DNA of 64,000 nt from Jacaranda mimosifolia (GCA_018894105.1 CM032119.1:13099246-13163245); one strand, 5' to 3'; shown: positions 49,827 through 62,116, numbered from the stretch's first letter. Notes: a model not told the origin generated them from the letters alone. Made by a program: numbers and translations.

Positions 49827-50148
49827 GGGTGTTTGTTTATGTTTTTATTTTGTTTTATGTTATTTTTACTATTTGATAATAAATTTACAATAACTTATCA
49901 TCATTTTTACCAATATTCTAATTCATTTCCATTTCAAAATATATTTTCCAATAACTTATATATCTTCTCTCTCTTCTTCATTATTATTATCTCTCTCCAC
50001 CTGCAACCTAATAAACCATATATAATCATTACTTTTCCAACAAATTATCCAAATACAAATCTATTTTCAACTTATTTACTCTAACTAACTTTTTACATTT
50101 TAAAAATATATTATTTAAACAATGAAAATAAAAACATAACCAAGCTCC
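49827..50148. mobile_element. Probable MITE, 322 bp
   Basis: Ends GGGTGTTTGTTTATGTTTTT and, on the complement of the right end, GGAGCTTGGTTATGTTTTT are inverted repeats of roughly 20-30 bp around an AT-rich centre. The flanks TTCTTACA and TTGTTAGT are only partly alike, so the 8-bp duplication is uncertain. Confidence 0.5.
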
Positions 50149-51727
50149 TTGTTAGTAACTAGTGTCACTAATAACCACATAACCGATAAAAACACTCCGT
50201 CAACTCCAAAAGGGCAGTATTAAAAAATAATAAGAGAGGTTGTTCAAGCGGTGAAATTTAGGTTGCATATATAGAACCCTCAACTATATTATATTAAAAT
50301 TACTAAATTGTTAATTATATTTAAATAGTTTTGCCGTTGTCAATCTAAATATAGTAATAAAAAATCATGTAAAATGCTAAACCTTCAACGCCAATTACCT
50401 TAAATTCCACGGCAAAGAAAAAGGAGCAAAAATGGAAGCGCCAATAAAACTAGTAATACAAATGTTGTGCCAACAGAATAAACATTACAATATAAGAAAA
50501 ACAACACAAATTTAGATTTTATCAAATTCGACTAATTGTGGTTATAATTTTTATTTTGATTCTTTGATTATTTTCTTCAAAAAGAAAGATTTTGGACTTC
50601 ATAAATTTTGAATGGAAAATTCAGTTATGTGATTTTGATCGTTTACAATTTGATTGGTATTTATTTCTTCAATTATAGGATGTGATTTAAACTATCAAAA
50701 TATCAATATTTACTCATTTATTTTGCAAGATATGATTTGACTTGCCAAATTAGCATTCACTTCCTTAACTAGCAAGATATGATTTAAATTTATCAAAATA
50801 TTGAAATTTCACACTTTGTATCATTCGATTAACCAATAAAATATACACCAAAATATTAATTAGCTAATTATTTACTTTAGTAGAATTAAATTTAATTAAA
50901 ATTTTAAAACATAATATAAAATATAAAATTATTTTTTTATAAATATCATCATTTAATTCCAAGTGATTAACTGGCCAATATTGCATCATACTATCATGTA
51001 TAAATAACAGACGAATGGAAAAGATTCTTTCAATGTTTCGGATCCCAAACGTGCATGAAATATACCACTAAAGCTCAATACTATAGAGGAAAATAAATGA
51101 AGGACTTCATATACTAAGTTTGGAAAGGTATTTATAACTTCCCTTCCTCCCTCGGGACCTACTCCCAAACCTAGAGTAGCTAGATGGGGAAGTAAACTTA
51201 GTCCTTGTTCATACGTGGTAGGCTTCTCTAGTACGAAATAAGTCACTTCTAATAGGTTTATTGCTCCGGCTCAAAATATGATTATATATGAAGCTCGAAA
51301 TTCAAATCCTAACAAATTTTTTGCATCAGTGTATATGTAAATATAAATATAAATATACTTATATATATAATCATTTGATTGATCAAATATTTAATTTGTC
51401 TACAAATTAATATCTCAGGAAAAAAAGGCTCTGACGGTAGAAAAAACAATAATCAAGCTTTTTAAATGCAGTGCTTATCTATACTTTCATATTTACTAGT
51501 AGATTCTACTCTTGATCTTTATACTCTATACCGACAAAGTGGTTTCGACCAAATCCTAGTAGCTTTTCAAAACCAAAAAAAAGGGGGGGAGGGGGGAAAT
51601 GTGCAACTTTGCACAGTTGCATAAATGCAAATTGACCAATAGATGGTATGTAAATAGGGGAGTTCTAGCATCAGTCACCTATATAGGTAACTAATGTTAG
51701 TCATATTTTAAAATTGTGACAAGTGTA
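50149..51727. other. AT-rich intergenic sequence
   Basis: No domain recognised. A minus frame at 50986-51246 (86 codons) lies in a slightly GC-richer patch with no family resemblance. A purine run (A8, G7) occurs near 51574-51596. Confidence 0.45.
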
Positions 51728-52306
51728 TGTTGGAAATATATATGTGCACCAGTGTATGTATCAAATAGGCAATAACAAAACGAAAGCATAAAAAATTAAC
51801 ATATGACATGTATCATCACAATCAAAAACTAAAAAAACAGAAACTTGAGAAAACAAACTAGGAACAATGATTATATTAGAACTTTGATTGAGTCGAGGCC
51901 TGCACAGACACAACTTCCTTAAGGTTTTATCCACCTCCCAATGGTGCACGAGAACTCCTAACAAACAACCTCCCAAGACAAAACGACGCGGCCAGACAAA
52001 GGCTGCATTCTAATTGCCCGGACTCCAAATCATTAACAGGCATGTTACGGGTTGTAATTAAAGGTTATAACCTTTAATTTTAAATCTTGAGGACATAGCT
52101 ATAGAATTCAAACGAAAAGACATAGCTGCAAGTATTTGAACTTTTCGGACATGACCATTAGGAGAGTAATATTTGGAATTTTCGGACATAACAATTAGGA
52201 GAAGTTGGTCTCAAAATTGAAATCAAAAATAATTATAGAACATAATTATTAATGATAAATAAATAAATAAATAATATTTTATTTATTTCAAAATTGATGG
52301 AAATTA
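51728..52306 (-). repeat. Copia LTR fragment, minus strand (type 2)
   Basis: Starts TGTTGGAAATATATATGTG. It is the reverse complement of 62622-63301, the second half of the plus-strand 3' LTR, including the YGCTTTCATTTTGTTA, CTTGGGAGGTTGT and AATAATTATGTTCTATA blocks. The LTR's own start is missing. Confidence 0.85.
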
Positions 52307-53151
52307 GTATAAGTCCATGTTGATATATAATTTAGTGGCATAAAACAAAAAGCATTTAATAACATATAAAATGAACTTAAACAAGTATTAAATGTAAAGT
52401 ATATTAACAAATTATACAATTTATCAAAGCAACCGAAATTTAAAACTTAGAAAAGGATAACGAACCTAAAGCGGCATAAGTTAATTTGATTATAAAGAAA
52501 TGAGTCGAGGCCTGTACGGATACAATTTCTTTAAAGTCTTATCTGCCTCCCATTGGTGCTCGAGGACTGCTGACGGACGACCTCCCAAGATAGAACGACT
52601 CATGAGCAGTCTAAGGCGGCACTCCTATAGACTAATCCTCCAAACTGAACTAACTTGAACATCTATGTTTAATGAAAATGTATATGTATGAATGTGAGAA
52701 TAAATGCTTAGAATGCTGGAGTGCTAGAATGCTTGTATGTATTTTCTAATGAAATGACACTAGACAGCATCTCTATTTATAGGACTTAAGTGCCTATTAT
52801 TATAAGACATGTCCCTAACTCTGTCAAACTAAATAAAGGTTGTGACCTTTATTTTGAATTTCAAAAGACATCGGTTGCAACTCTCTAAGAAATTAGACAC
52901 GACTATTGGAAGAATTAAATTCGGTCTCAAAACTCAAAATTTAAAAATAATCCTAATAATAATTATATAGAATAATTATTATTATTATTTTTGGATTATT
53001 ATTATACATTATCCACCCACTCCCATGTCTTAATATAATTTTAGCTCATAGCTTGCATATTAACTTAATTTTCTCATTCAATACTACATTAATTTTGGTA
53101 TTAAAATATCTCCACAACAAGATAAATTGTTTAAATGCTAAAATTCTAACA
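52307..53151 (-). repeat. Copia LTR, minus strand (type 1)
   Basis: On the minus strand it starts TGTTAGAATTTTAGC directly after the polypurine tract GTGGGGGAT (53152-53160) and is the reverse-complement relative of 55348-56178. Contains a CTATAAATAGAGATGC promoter box near 52778. Confidence 0.85.
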
Positions 53152-53755
53152 ATCCCCCACATGAATGAGAAAATAGTCTAACATATATGTTCATGAATGC
53201 AATTACATGATAGAGGTTCAGCTCAAGTGATATTGCATCGGGAGAGGTAGCTTTTGGCTTTGAACCTTCCATAGTGAGCACTATCGGATGTACTTGCCAA
53301 CCAATGAACATGATGTCTTGAACTGTTCAGCTTTTGTGTACACCAAGACAATAGCATTGCACACAACACCACTCAATAGTCAATTTTTATGGTTTAATTG
53401 TTGTGTTCATTTTGGCCGAAACAATTCTTGGTATTCATGAGTACTACTTCGAGAATCCAGCCTTAAAATTCTCATAGGATCGGCCCAATCCCTACTGATA
53501 TAGGTGACTTCTCATTAAGAGGTTCCTACTGCACCCCCATTCGAAATATCAAGATATGAGAGCTATTAAAAGCAACAATTAGCCTAGAACTTTAGTAGGA
53601 TGCATTGTCTCCTCATCAATGGAATGGGCTAGAGGGTTGTGGCCCCCCATAATACTTCTACGTCAAGTCACAGTTGCATAACTTGTTTTTCCCTTTGAAC
53701 CTACTTCATGGGATCTCCAATCACATACGTAGGGTTCCCATTGTGGTGACTCATT
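53152..53755 (-). other. Inverted copia 3' non-coding tail
   Basis: Reverse complement of the region between RNase H and the 3' LTR in the plus-strand element (compare 60712-61260 and 61515-62115). It ends at about 53755, inside the GAGTCACCATAATGGG stretch, where the sequence switches to plus-strand protease-region sequence. Confidence 0.85.
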
Positions 53756-54643
53756 ATTTAGAGGCCACTACTATGTTTGTAGCAAACTAGGGCATAAGGC
53801 TAAAGACTGCCAAAACCATCAACAAGGAGGAACTCCCAAAAAGGGCGGGTCTTCAAATAAGAGAAATACTGCCTATGCCAATGTTACAAAAGTGGATAAT
53901 CATCTGTCAGATGGTGTTAGTGACTTGAACTTATCAGCCGTAGTTTCTGAGGTGAACCTAACTGAAAAACCCAAACAATAGTGGGTAGATACCAGGGCCA
54001 CTCGACATGTGTGCTCAGGCAAAAGCTTGTTCACAACCTATGAGGATGCAAAGGATGAGAACTTGTTCATGGGAAACTCATCAACTTCCAAGGTGCATTG
54101 AATTGGTAAAGTGGTGCTTAAGATAACTTCTGGGAAAGAGCTGACTCTCAACAATATGCTTCATGTGCCAGATATATGAAGAAACTTAGTGTCAGGTTCC
54201 ATGCTTAGCAAGAATAGCTTTAGACTAGTTTTTGAATCCGACAAATTTGTACTAACAAAAAATGGTGTGTATGTCGGAAAAGGATATTTATGTGATGGTC
54301 TTTTTAAAATGAATGTAATGACCATCATACCTAAAAATGTACCAAAAGTTGTTTTTAATGGAAATAAAGTAAATTCGGCTGACTTGTTGGGGTCTTTAGA
54401 TTTATGGCATCATAGACCAGGGCATGTAAATTTCGATACTTTAAGTAAACTAGCTAAAAGTGGAATTCTACCTAAGTTGAATTTTGACACAAAAAATAAG
54501 TGTGAAATTTGCATTGAGGCAAAAATGACAAAAACTCCTTTTAAGGCAACAGAAAGATGCACTGAACCATTAACTTTAATTCACACAGATATCTGTGACT
54601 TAAAAATGGTACAATCAAGAGATGGGAAAAAATATTTTATTAC
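53756..54643 (+). pseudogene. Partial copia gag-pol copy: zinc knuckle to integrase start
   Basis: Reads YYVCSKLGHKAKDC (zinc knuckle with its first cysteine replaced by tyrosine), then the protease start VDTRATRHVC, where the catalytic DTGA is changed to DTRA. An open frame from 54189 carries the GAG-pre-integrase domain (LWHHRPGHVNF, CEICIEAKMTKTPF) and the integrase start HTDICDLK. Homology stops at about 54643 in ITL, where the sister copy reads ITFIDDC. Stops at KPKQ* and KVH* are shared with the copy at 57735. The pieces would belong to one Ty1-copia polyprotein; none is functional. Confidence 0.9.
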
Positions 54644-55347
54644 CTTAAGATTGTTAGAGAAATTTAACAAAGATACCGTGTATGCTTGTGCTTTGTGAAA
54701 ATATATAAAATTAAAATATATAACCATATAAAATTATGTAACACGAGATAATTTTTAAAGAAAGCAACATAAACCTACTTGAATGCGAAACAAAAATTGT
54801 ACTAGCCAAGGCATGTTGCTCCAACAGTCTCCTTAAGATAATGTTGCCCCTCACACGATGGTAGAAGGCTCCTGGAAATTAACCTCCCAAGATACAACGG
54901 CTCTCCTCAGGTCTAAGGTAGCACTCTAATAGAACAGAACTATCGAACTTTACTAACTTAGAACTCTTCTTCAATGGATAGTGTATAAGTGTGTAATATA
55001 GTGAGACAGACTACTAGTATGTATGCTTTTTTTTCCCAGTGATTTGGGTTAGTTATAGGCACTCCTATTTATAGCTGTGCAATGTAATTTTGCTGACGAG
55101 ACATGATTCTTCATTATAATCATAATTCTTTCTTTTAAGAACACAACTATAGGATAAAATCCCATAACTTTACTCTTTTAATGAATAACTACAGCTTCAC
55201 TAAAGAGTTAGGATCTCAAGTCATAGCTCTAGTTTTTGAGCTAACTATTCTATAGGGGTATGGCTATCAAAATATATTAAAAAAAATTCTAATTATTTTA
55301 TTTACACACACACACCCTTTTTCCCAACGCAGGTAGAACCCACTAAA
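54644..55347 (-). repeat. Diverged copia-type LTR fragment, minus strand
   Basis: Contains AACCTCCCAAGATACAACGG and TCTAAGGTAGCACTC, the complement of the conserved leader block of the neighbouring LTRs, and a minus-strand GCTATAAATAGGAGTGCC promoter box near 55070. It is clearly more diverged than the other LTRs here. The ends are not defined. Confidence 0.65.
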
Positions 55348-56178
55348 TGTTATAATTTTAGCACCTAAATAATTTATCTCGTTGAGGAGATATTTTAGCG
55401 CCAAAATTAATGTAGTATTGAATGAGCAAATTGAGTTAAAAAGTGAGCTATGTGCTAAAACTATATTAAGACACAGGAGTAGGTGGATAGTGTATAATAA
55501 TAATCCAGAAATAATTATTATTATTATTATTCTATATAAGTATTATTATGATTACTTTAAATTTTAGGTTTTGAGACCGAATTTAATTATTCCAATAGTC
55601 ATGTCTAATTTCTTAAAAAGATGCAAACTGTGTCTTTTGAAATTTAAAATAAATGTCACAATATTTATTTAGTCTGACAGAGTTAAAGACATGTCTTATA
55701 GGAATAGGCACTTAAGTCCTACAAATAGAGGTGTTGTCTAGTGTCATTTCAATAAGAAAAGTCATACAAGCATTCTAGTACTCTAGATTCCTAAGCATTC
55801 ATTCTCACATATATACATACACACTTTCATTAAACATAGAGATTCAAGTCAATTCGATTTGGAGGTTCAGTCTATAGGAGTGCCACCTTAGACTGCTCGT
55901 GAGTCGTTGTATCTTGGGAGGTTGTTCGTTAATAGTCCTCAGGCACCAGTGGGAGGTAAATAAAACCTTAAGGAAACTGTGCTCGTGGAGGCCTCAACTC
56001 ACTATTTATTTTATCCTCAATTAATTGCTTACGGTTTGAATTCTTAACTAATTATTTACTTACTTGTTAGTTGTTTTCAATTATTTCTCCTATATTTAGT
56101 CAGTTTTATGCTAGTTGGTAGTGTTAAATTTATGCCAGTGTTATATGATAAATTTTGGTGTATACAATTATTCCAATA
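55348..56178 (+). repeat. 5' LTR of the copia element (type 1)
   Basis: Starts TGTTATAATTTTAGCACC and ends near TATTCCAATA. Aligns with the minus LTR 52307-53151, including the GGTTTTGAGACCGAATTTAA, CTACAAATAGAGGTG and CTTGGGAGGTTG blocks. No clear initiator-Met PBS follows. Confidence 0.8.
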
Positions 56179-56721
56179 AGCTTAAGGTTGTATTCTCTAG
56201 TCTCTATATAATTCAGTAGCAATATAGAAATAACAACTTGAAATTATTTGCTTCAAAACTTACAAAAGGTTGCCTAGCATTGTTTGACGTGCATGCTCAA
56301 TTTTGGTAAGATATTAGTACTCATGCCTACGTGTTCTGCGTCATAAGTCCACTTAGACTTTGGTTGTAATTAAGAAAAAAGATCTTGCCTTCATTATTCC
56401 AACACAAAATGATGCTACATTTCAAGTAAATGCTACATTAGAGAGCCTACTGGTTCCGTTAACTATAGAAAAATAGGTTGGTCTTTAAATTCTCTATATG
56501 CCTGGTTGATTGTAATTAATTCTGGAAAAGATTTTGTGTTTTACTACATTAATTTAACTTCTTGATAATAATCTGTATGGTCCTATTTATTGCTTGATCA
56601 GTGCCATAATTCTTCCTATTGAAATACAATATGTTATAATATTCTATCATTTTGTATACATTACTTCTGTCCAAATCTAAGAGAGATAATTTTCCTCATA
56701 ATTGTTTTATAGAAATTAATT
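56179..56721 (+). other. Leader of the copia element
   Basis: Non-coding sequence between the 5' LTR and the gag start. No PBS of the TGGTATCAGAGC type was seen, so it is either mutated or lies elsewhere. Confidence 0.5.
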
Positions 56722-57620
56722 ATGGCTTCAAACAACAATGTGCCAAATGTTCCTGATGAGCCCAACGTGACTAACGTTGGTAATGGAACACCAAATGCTC
56801 TCGTTGGGCCGCCTCCAATTGTCGCTGCTCCTACTTCTGCTATAGTTGGACAAGTGGAGAAACTAGAAAAATTCAATGGAAAAGATTTAAAGATATGGCA
56901 ACAAAAAATGCTATTTTATCTCACCATCTTGAACCTTACAAAGTTCTTACGGGAAGAATGTCCTGCATCAGGGGAAAATCCAGATATGCAGACCGTAGCG
57001 GCTGTCGATGCATGGAATCATGAAGATTTCTTATGCAAAAACTATATATTTAATGGGTTGGATAATGCACTATACAATGTCTATAGTCCCATTGCTACGG
57101 CCAAAGAACTTTGGGAATCACTTGAGAAAAAATATAAGATGGAGGATGTCGGCAAGAAGAAATTCATCGCTAGTAAGTTTCTTGAGTTTATTATGACTGA
57201 CTCAAAGTTTGTGATGTCCCAGGTTAATGATTATCAGATGATATTGCATGAGTTGACTGCCGAAGAGATGACATTTGGAGAATCATTTCAAGTGGCAGCA
57301 CTCATTGAAAAAAATACCCCTAGGGTGGAAGGACTTCAAAAACTACCTCAAGCACAAATGCAAGGAGATGAACCTTGAGGACTTGATCTTGAGGCTGAGA
57401 ATAGAGGAAGATAACAGACTTCCTAAAAAGTGCTGGCAATGCTTATAAGAGCGAAGCAAATATTGTGGAGCAGAGTCCTTCTAACAAACAGAAAAGAAAT
57501 GCTTCTAACCACCAGAATGACAAAACGAAGAAAAAGAAATTTGAGGGAAGCCAGGCCATAGGGCAAAGGACTGCAGACACCGTTAGCAAGTAGAAACTCC
57601 AAGGAAAAAAGGGTTTTCAA
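56722..57620 (+). pseudogene. gag: Copia gag (UBN2 family), frameshifted
   Basis: Opens MASNNNVPNVPDEPN and holds the UBN2-type gag core: KFNGKDLKIWQQKMLFYL, LYNVYSPIATAKELWESLEK and ESFQVAALIEK. The frame is intact to about 57330 (218 codons to the TGA at 57376). There a one-base shift moves the continuation into another frame (WKDFKNYLKHKCKEMNLEDL). The zinc knuckle keeps only its second half (GHRAKDCRHR near 57553), the CxxC half having been deleted. A TAG and further stops follow. In a living element this protein forms the particle; here it could give at most a truncated capsid. Confidence 0.9.
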
Positions 57621-58320
57621 GGAAGAAGAAAGTTGCTCATGCAAACATAGCTGAAGTGGAAAATCTCTCAAATGACCTTAATGACTTGAACCTTTCTGCA
57701 GTGGTTTCTGAGGTAAACCTAACTGAAAAACCCAAACAATAGCAGGTGGATATCGGGGCCACTCGACATGTGTGCTCAGACAAAAGTTTGTTCATAACCT
57801 GTGAGGATGCAAAGGATGAGAACTTGTTCATGGGAAACTCGTCAACTTCCAAGGTGCATTGAATTGGTAAAGTGGTGCTTAAGATAACTTCTGGGAAGAG
57901 CTGACTCTCAACAATGTGCTTCATGTACCAGATATAAGAAAAAACTTAGTGTCAGGTTCCATGCTTAGCAAGAATGGCTTTAGATTAGTTTTTGAATCCA
58001 ACAAATTTGTACTAACAAAAAATGGTGTGTATGTTGGAAAAAGGATATTTATGTGATGGTCTTTTTAAAATGAATGTAATGACCATCAAACCTAAAAATG
58101 TACCAAAAGTTGTTTTTAATGGTAATAAAGTAAATTCGGCTGACTTGTTGGAGTCTTTAGATTTCTGGCATCATAGACTAGTGCATGTAAATTTTAATGC
58201 TTTAAGTAAACTAGCTAAAAGTGGAATTCTACCTAAGTTGGATTTTGACACAAAAAATAAGTGTGACATTTGCATTGAGGCAAAAATGACAAAAAACTCT
58301 TTTTAAGGCAATAGAAAGAA
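57621..58320 (+). pseudogene. Copia protease and GAG-pre-integrase domain, degraded
   Basis: Protease begins after KPKQ* with VDIGATRHVCSDKSLF; the catalytic D-T-G-A is D-I-G-A here. KVH* interrupts it, and a missing base at GGGAAGAGC shifts the frame. From 58022 an open frame covers the pre-integrase domain: [33 protein letters not shown] and CDICIEAKMTK, the zinc-binding HHCC-like region. It ends in a frameshift at AAAAAACTC near 58299. A second, partial copy of this segment lies at 53756-54643. Confidence 0.9.
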
Positions 58321-58329
58321 GTACTGAAC

Positions 58330-59060
58330 CATTAACTTTAATTTTCACAGATATATGTGACTTAAAAATGGTGCAATCAAGAGGTGGAAAAAAAATTTAT
58401 AACTTTCATAGATGATTGCATAAGACCTTGTCATGTTTATCTACTTTCAAGCAAAGATGAAGCTGTTGAAGTATTTAAACATTACAATAATGAGGTTGAG
58501 AATCAACTTGGAAAAAAAATAAAAATACTTAGAAGTGATAGAGGTGGTGAATATGTTCACCCCTTTGAAGAATTTTATGTTGAACATGGAATAATTCATG
58601 AAGTAACAGCACATTATGCACCACAATCAAATGGTACTACTGAACGCAAAAATTGAACTTTAATAGAAATGATGAATGCATTAGTTATTAATGTAGATGC
58701 ACCTCAAACATGTGGAGAGAGGCAGTATTAACTGTGAATCATTTACTTAACAAGATACCCTACAAAAAATTACAAAAAACGCCATATGAGACTTGGAAAG
58801 GACATCTCCCATCTTATCAATATCTTCGAGTGTGGGGGTGTGTAGCTAAAGTAGGAGTACCAACTCCTAAAATGGTCAAAATAGGACCACGGACTGTTGA
58901 CGGAATCTTTATTGGCTACGCACAATGTAGTGTAGCCTATCGGTTCCTTGTACATAAATATGATATTGATGGCATCCAAGTCAACATGATAATCAAGTCA
59001 AGGAACGCAAGCTTCTTTGAAGAAATATTTCCATGGAAAAAGGAAGAAGGATGAGTAATA
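58330..59060 (+). pseudogene. Copia integrase, degraded
   Basis: Catalytic-core residues are spread over frames: the first aspartate in FTDICDLK (58350), then after an A-run frameshift FITFIDDC (58389), ILRSDRGGEY with the second aspartate, and NGTTERKN with the glutamate, followed by a TGA where the family has arginine. After another shift 58710-59054 reads WREAVLTVNHLLNKIPYKKL and the C-terminal part (GCVAKVGVP, KIGPRTVDGIFIGYA). All three DDE residues survive, but four or more lesions prevent translation. Confidence 0.9.
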
Positions 59061-59199
59061 TTTAAAAGACTTCCAGAATTCAAGAGTCGAGTAAAAAGGA
59101 TATTGGGCCGAGACATATTAAACGAGCTAGAATGGCTAAATCCTTTGGACCCAACTTCTTGACTTATATATTAGAAAGTGAACCACGGACATTTACTGA

Positions 59200-60060
59200 A
59201 GCTATGACCACCCCAGAAGCTTCTTTATGGAAAGAAGCAATAAATAGTGAAATAGAGTCCATCATGCATAATCATACTTAGGAACTAGTAGATTTACCTC
59301 ATAAAAATAAACCCTCAGGGTGTAAATGGATTTTCAAGAGAAAAATGAAAGTTGATGGTACGATAGACAAGTACAAGGCCAAGCTAGTAGTCAAAGGGTA
59401 CCGACAGAAAGAAGGTCTTAACTACTTTGATACGTTCTCGCCGGTGACTAGAATAACTTCTATTCGATTATTAATTTCCTTTGTTGCTATTAATAATACA
59501 CCAAACTGATGTAAAGATGGCATTTTTAAATGGTGACCTCAATGAGGAAATTTATATGGAACAACCTGAAGGGTTTGTGGTTCCAAGCTAAGAGAATAAT
59601 GTGTGTAAATTAATTAAATCGTTATATGGTTTAAAACAAGCACCTAAACAATGGCATCTTAATTTTGATCATATGATGATAGCCAAAGGCTTCAAGATTA
59701 ATGAGTGTGACAAGTGTGTCTATATTAGAGGTACACCAACTGAATATGTCATTGTATGTTTATACGTAAATGATATGTTAATCATGGGAAGCAACAGTGA
59801 CATAATCAAAGAGATAAAGAAATTGCTAAGTCATAATTTTGATATGAAAGATATGGGCCTTGCTGATGTCATACTTAAAATTAAAATTATAAGAACACCT
59901 GATGGGATAGCATTAACACAATCTCACTACATTGAAAAAGTGTTACAAAAGTTTCTAGATCCCATTAGCAGCGCTGTGAAAACACCAATAGATGTAAACC
60001 AACAGCTTACCAAAAATAAAGATGAAGGAAATGCTCAAGTAGAGTACGCACGCATAATTG
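59200..60060 (+). pseudogene. Copia reverse transcriptase (RVT_2), degraded
   Basis: Reads WKEAINSEIESIMHNHT, a stop, then LVDLPHKNKPSGCKWIFKRK and the RT fingers/palm KYKAKLVVKGYRQKEG. After a frame change come TDVKMAFLNGDLNEEIYMEQ (first catalytic aspartate kept) and, after a TAA, an open frame from 59601 with [18 protein letters not shown]. The catalytic YVDD motif reads CLYVNDMLI near 59764, so one of the two paired aspartates has become asparagine by a single G-to-A change. This would abolish polymerase activity even without the other lesions. Confidence 0.92.
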
Positions 60061-60715
60061 GAAGCCTCATGTATATAATGAATTGCACGGAGCCAGATAT
60101 TACATATGCAGTTGGTAAGCTAAGTAGATATACAAGAAACCCTGGACAAGAGCATTGGAATGCTATTGTCATTGAACTAAAGTACTTCAAACACACCATG
60201 AAGTATGGGTTGCACTATACTAAATATCCAGTTGCAATTGAGGGATACAACGATGCCAATTGGATATCTGACTCAAATGAGTCCAAGTCCACGAGTGGAT
60301 ATGTGTTCACTCTAGGTGGAGCTACCATATCGTGGAAATCCTCGAAGTAAACTTGCATAGCTAGATCAACGATGGAATCGGAGTTCATCGCGTTAGATAA
60401 AGTAGGGGAGAAAGCCAAATAGTTATGCTAATTTTGGAAGATATTCCAAATTGAACGAAGCCTATGTCAGCAATTTCATCCACTCTAATATCCAATCTTC
60501 CATTGGCAAGGCACAAAATAGTATGTACAATGGTAAGTCTCAACACATATGGAGGAGATAAAATACCGTTAAACAACTGCTCTCTAGTAGAGTTATCTCA
60601 ATCAACTACGTGAAGTCTAAAGATAACCTTGCGGATCTGCTAACTAAAGGTGTAAATAAAGAGCAAGTAAATAAATCATCAAAGGAAATGGGACGGAAGC
60701 CTTTAACTAACTGAG
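60061..60715 (+). pseudogene. Copia RNase H, degraded (first copy of its end)
   Basis: Continues the RT frame: [40 protein letters not shown], then [16 protein letters not shown] and a TAA where the family has glutamine (CAA to TAA). TCIARSTMESEFIALDK follows in frame with more stops. The C-terminal part (NYVKSKDNLADLLTKGVNKE) is present at 60600-60670. The tail from 60461 on is tandemly duplicated downstream. Confidence 0.9.
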
Positions 60716-62065
60716 TCACCATAATGGGAACCCTACCTATATGATTGGAGATCCCATGAAGTAGGTTCAAAGGGAAAAACAAGTTATGTAACTGTGACTC
60801 GACGTGGAAGCACTGTGGGGGGCCACAACCTCTAGCCTATTCCATTGATGAATAGACAGTGCACCCTGCAAAAGTTCTAAGTTAAGCATTGCTTTTAATG
60901 GTTCTCATATCTCGATATTTCGAGTAGGGGTGTAGTAGGAACCTCTTAATAAGAAGTTACCTATGTGAGTAGGGATTGGGCTGATCCTATGAGAATTTTT
61001 AAGGCTGAATTCTCAAAGTAGTACTCATGAGTACCAAGAATTGTTTAGGGCCAAAATGAACACAACAGTTAAATCATAAAATTGACTATTGAGTGGTGTT
61101 GTGTGCAGTACTATTATCTTAGTGTACACAAAAGCCGAACAGTTCAAGGCATCATGTTCACTGGTTGGCAAGTGCATCCGATAGTACTCACCAAGGAAGG
61201 TTTAAAGCCAAAAGCTACCTCTCCTGATACAGTATCACTTGAGCTGAACCTATGTCATGTAAAGCCTGTGCCAGCAATTTGCATTCACTGTGATAGCTAA
61301 TCAGCCATAGGAAGGGCACAAAATAGTATGTATAATGATAAGTCTCGTCACATACGAAGGAGACATAATACCATTAGACAACTGCTCTCTAGTGGTGTTA
61401 TCTCAATTAACTACGTGAAGTCTAAAGATAACCTTGTGGATCCGCTAACTAAAGGTGTAAATAGAGAGCAAGTAAATAGATTATTGAAGGGAATGGAACT
61501 GAAGCCTTTAAATAACTGAGTCACCATAACGGGAACCCTACCTATGTGATTGGAGATCCCATGAAGTAGGTTCAAAGGGAAAAACAAGTTATGCAACTGT
61601 GACTCGACGTAGAAGCATTGTGGGGGGCCTTAACCCCTTAACCCATTCCGTTGATAAGCAGGCGGTGCATCCTGCAAAATTCTAGGTTAAGCGTTGCTTT
61701 TAATAGCTCTCATATCGCGATATTTTGAGTGACGGTGCAACAGGAACCTCTTAATGAGAAGTCACCAATATGAGTAGGGATAGGGTCAATCCTATGATAA
61801 TTTTAATGCTGGATTCTCAGAGTAGTACTCATGAATACCAAGAATTGTTCAGGACCGAAATGAACACAACATGAACCACAAAAGCTGACTATTTAGTGGT
61901 ATTGTGTGTAGTTCTATTGTCTTGGTGTACATAAAAGTCAAACAGTTCAATACACCATGTTTACTGGTTGGCGAGTGCACTCGATAGTTCTCACTAGGGA
62001 AGGTTCAAAGCCAAAAGCGACCTCTTTTGATGCAATATCATTTGAGCTGATCCTCTGTCATTTCA
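60461..62065 (+). repeat. Tandem duplication (about 804 bp) of the RNase H end and 3' tail
   Basis: Copy 1 (60461-61260) and copy 2 (61265-62065) are similar throughout: CCTRTGYCAGCAATTT starts, AACTGCTCTCTAGTRG, the end of pol, GAGTCACCATAAYGGGAACC and GAGCTGAWCCT. The 9-bp CCTATGTCA is found at 60461-60469 and again at the junction, 61249-61257. Copy 2 keeps an open RNase H tail (61328-61516). Confidence 0.92.
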
Positions 62066-62107
62066 TTACATTCATAAGTATGCCTATCAAATAAATTGCT
62101 CATTCAT

Positions 62108-62116
62108 GTGGGGGAT
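62108..62116 (+). other. Polypurine tract of the copia element
   Basis: GTGGGGGAT immediately before the LTR start TGTGAGAATTTTGGC. The same tract precedes the minus-strand LTR at 53152-53160. Confidence 0.8.

Noticed and set aside
50986..51246. Minus-strand 86-codon frame as a gene
   Set aside because: No recognisable domain, no splice or promoter context, and the surroundings are AT-rich repeat-like sequence.
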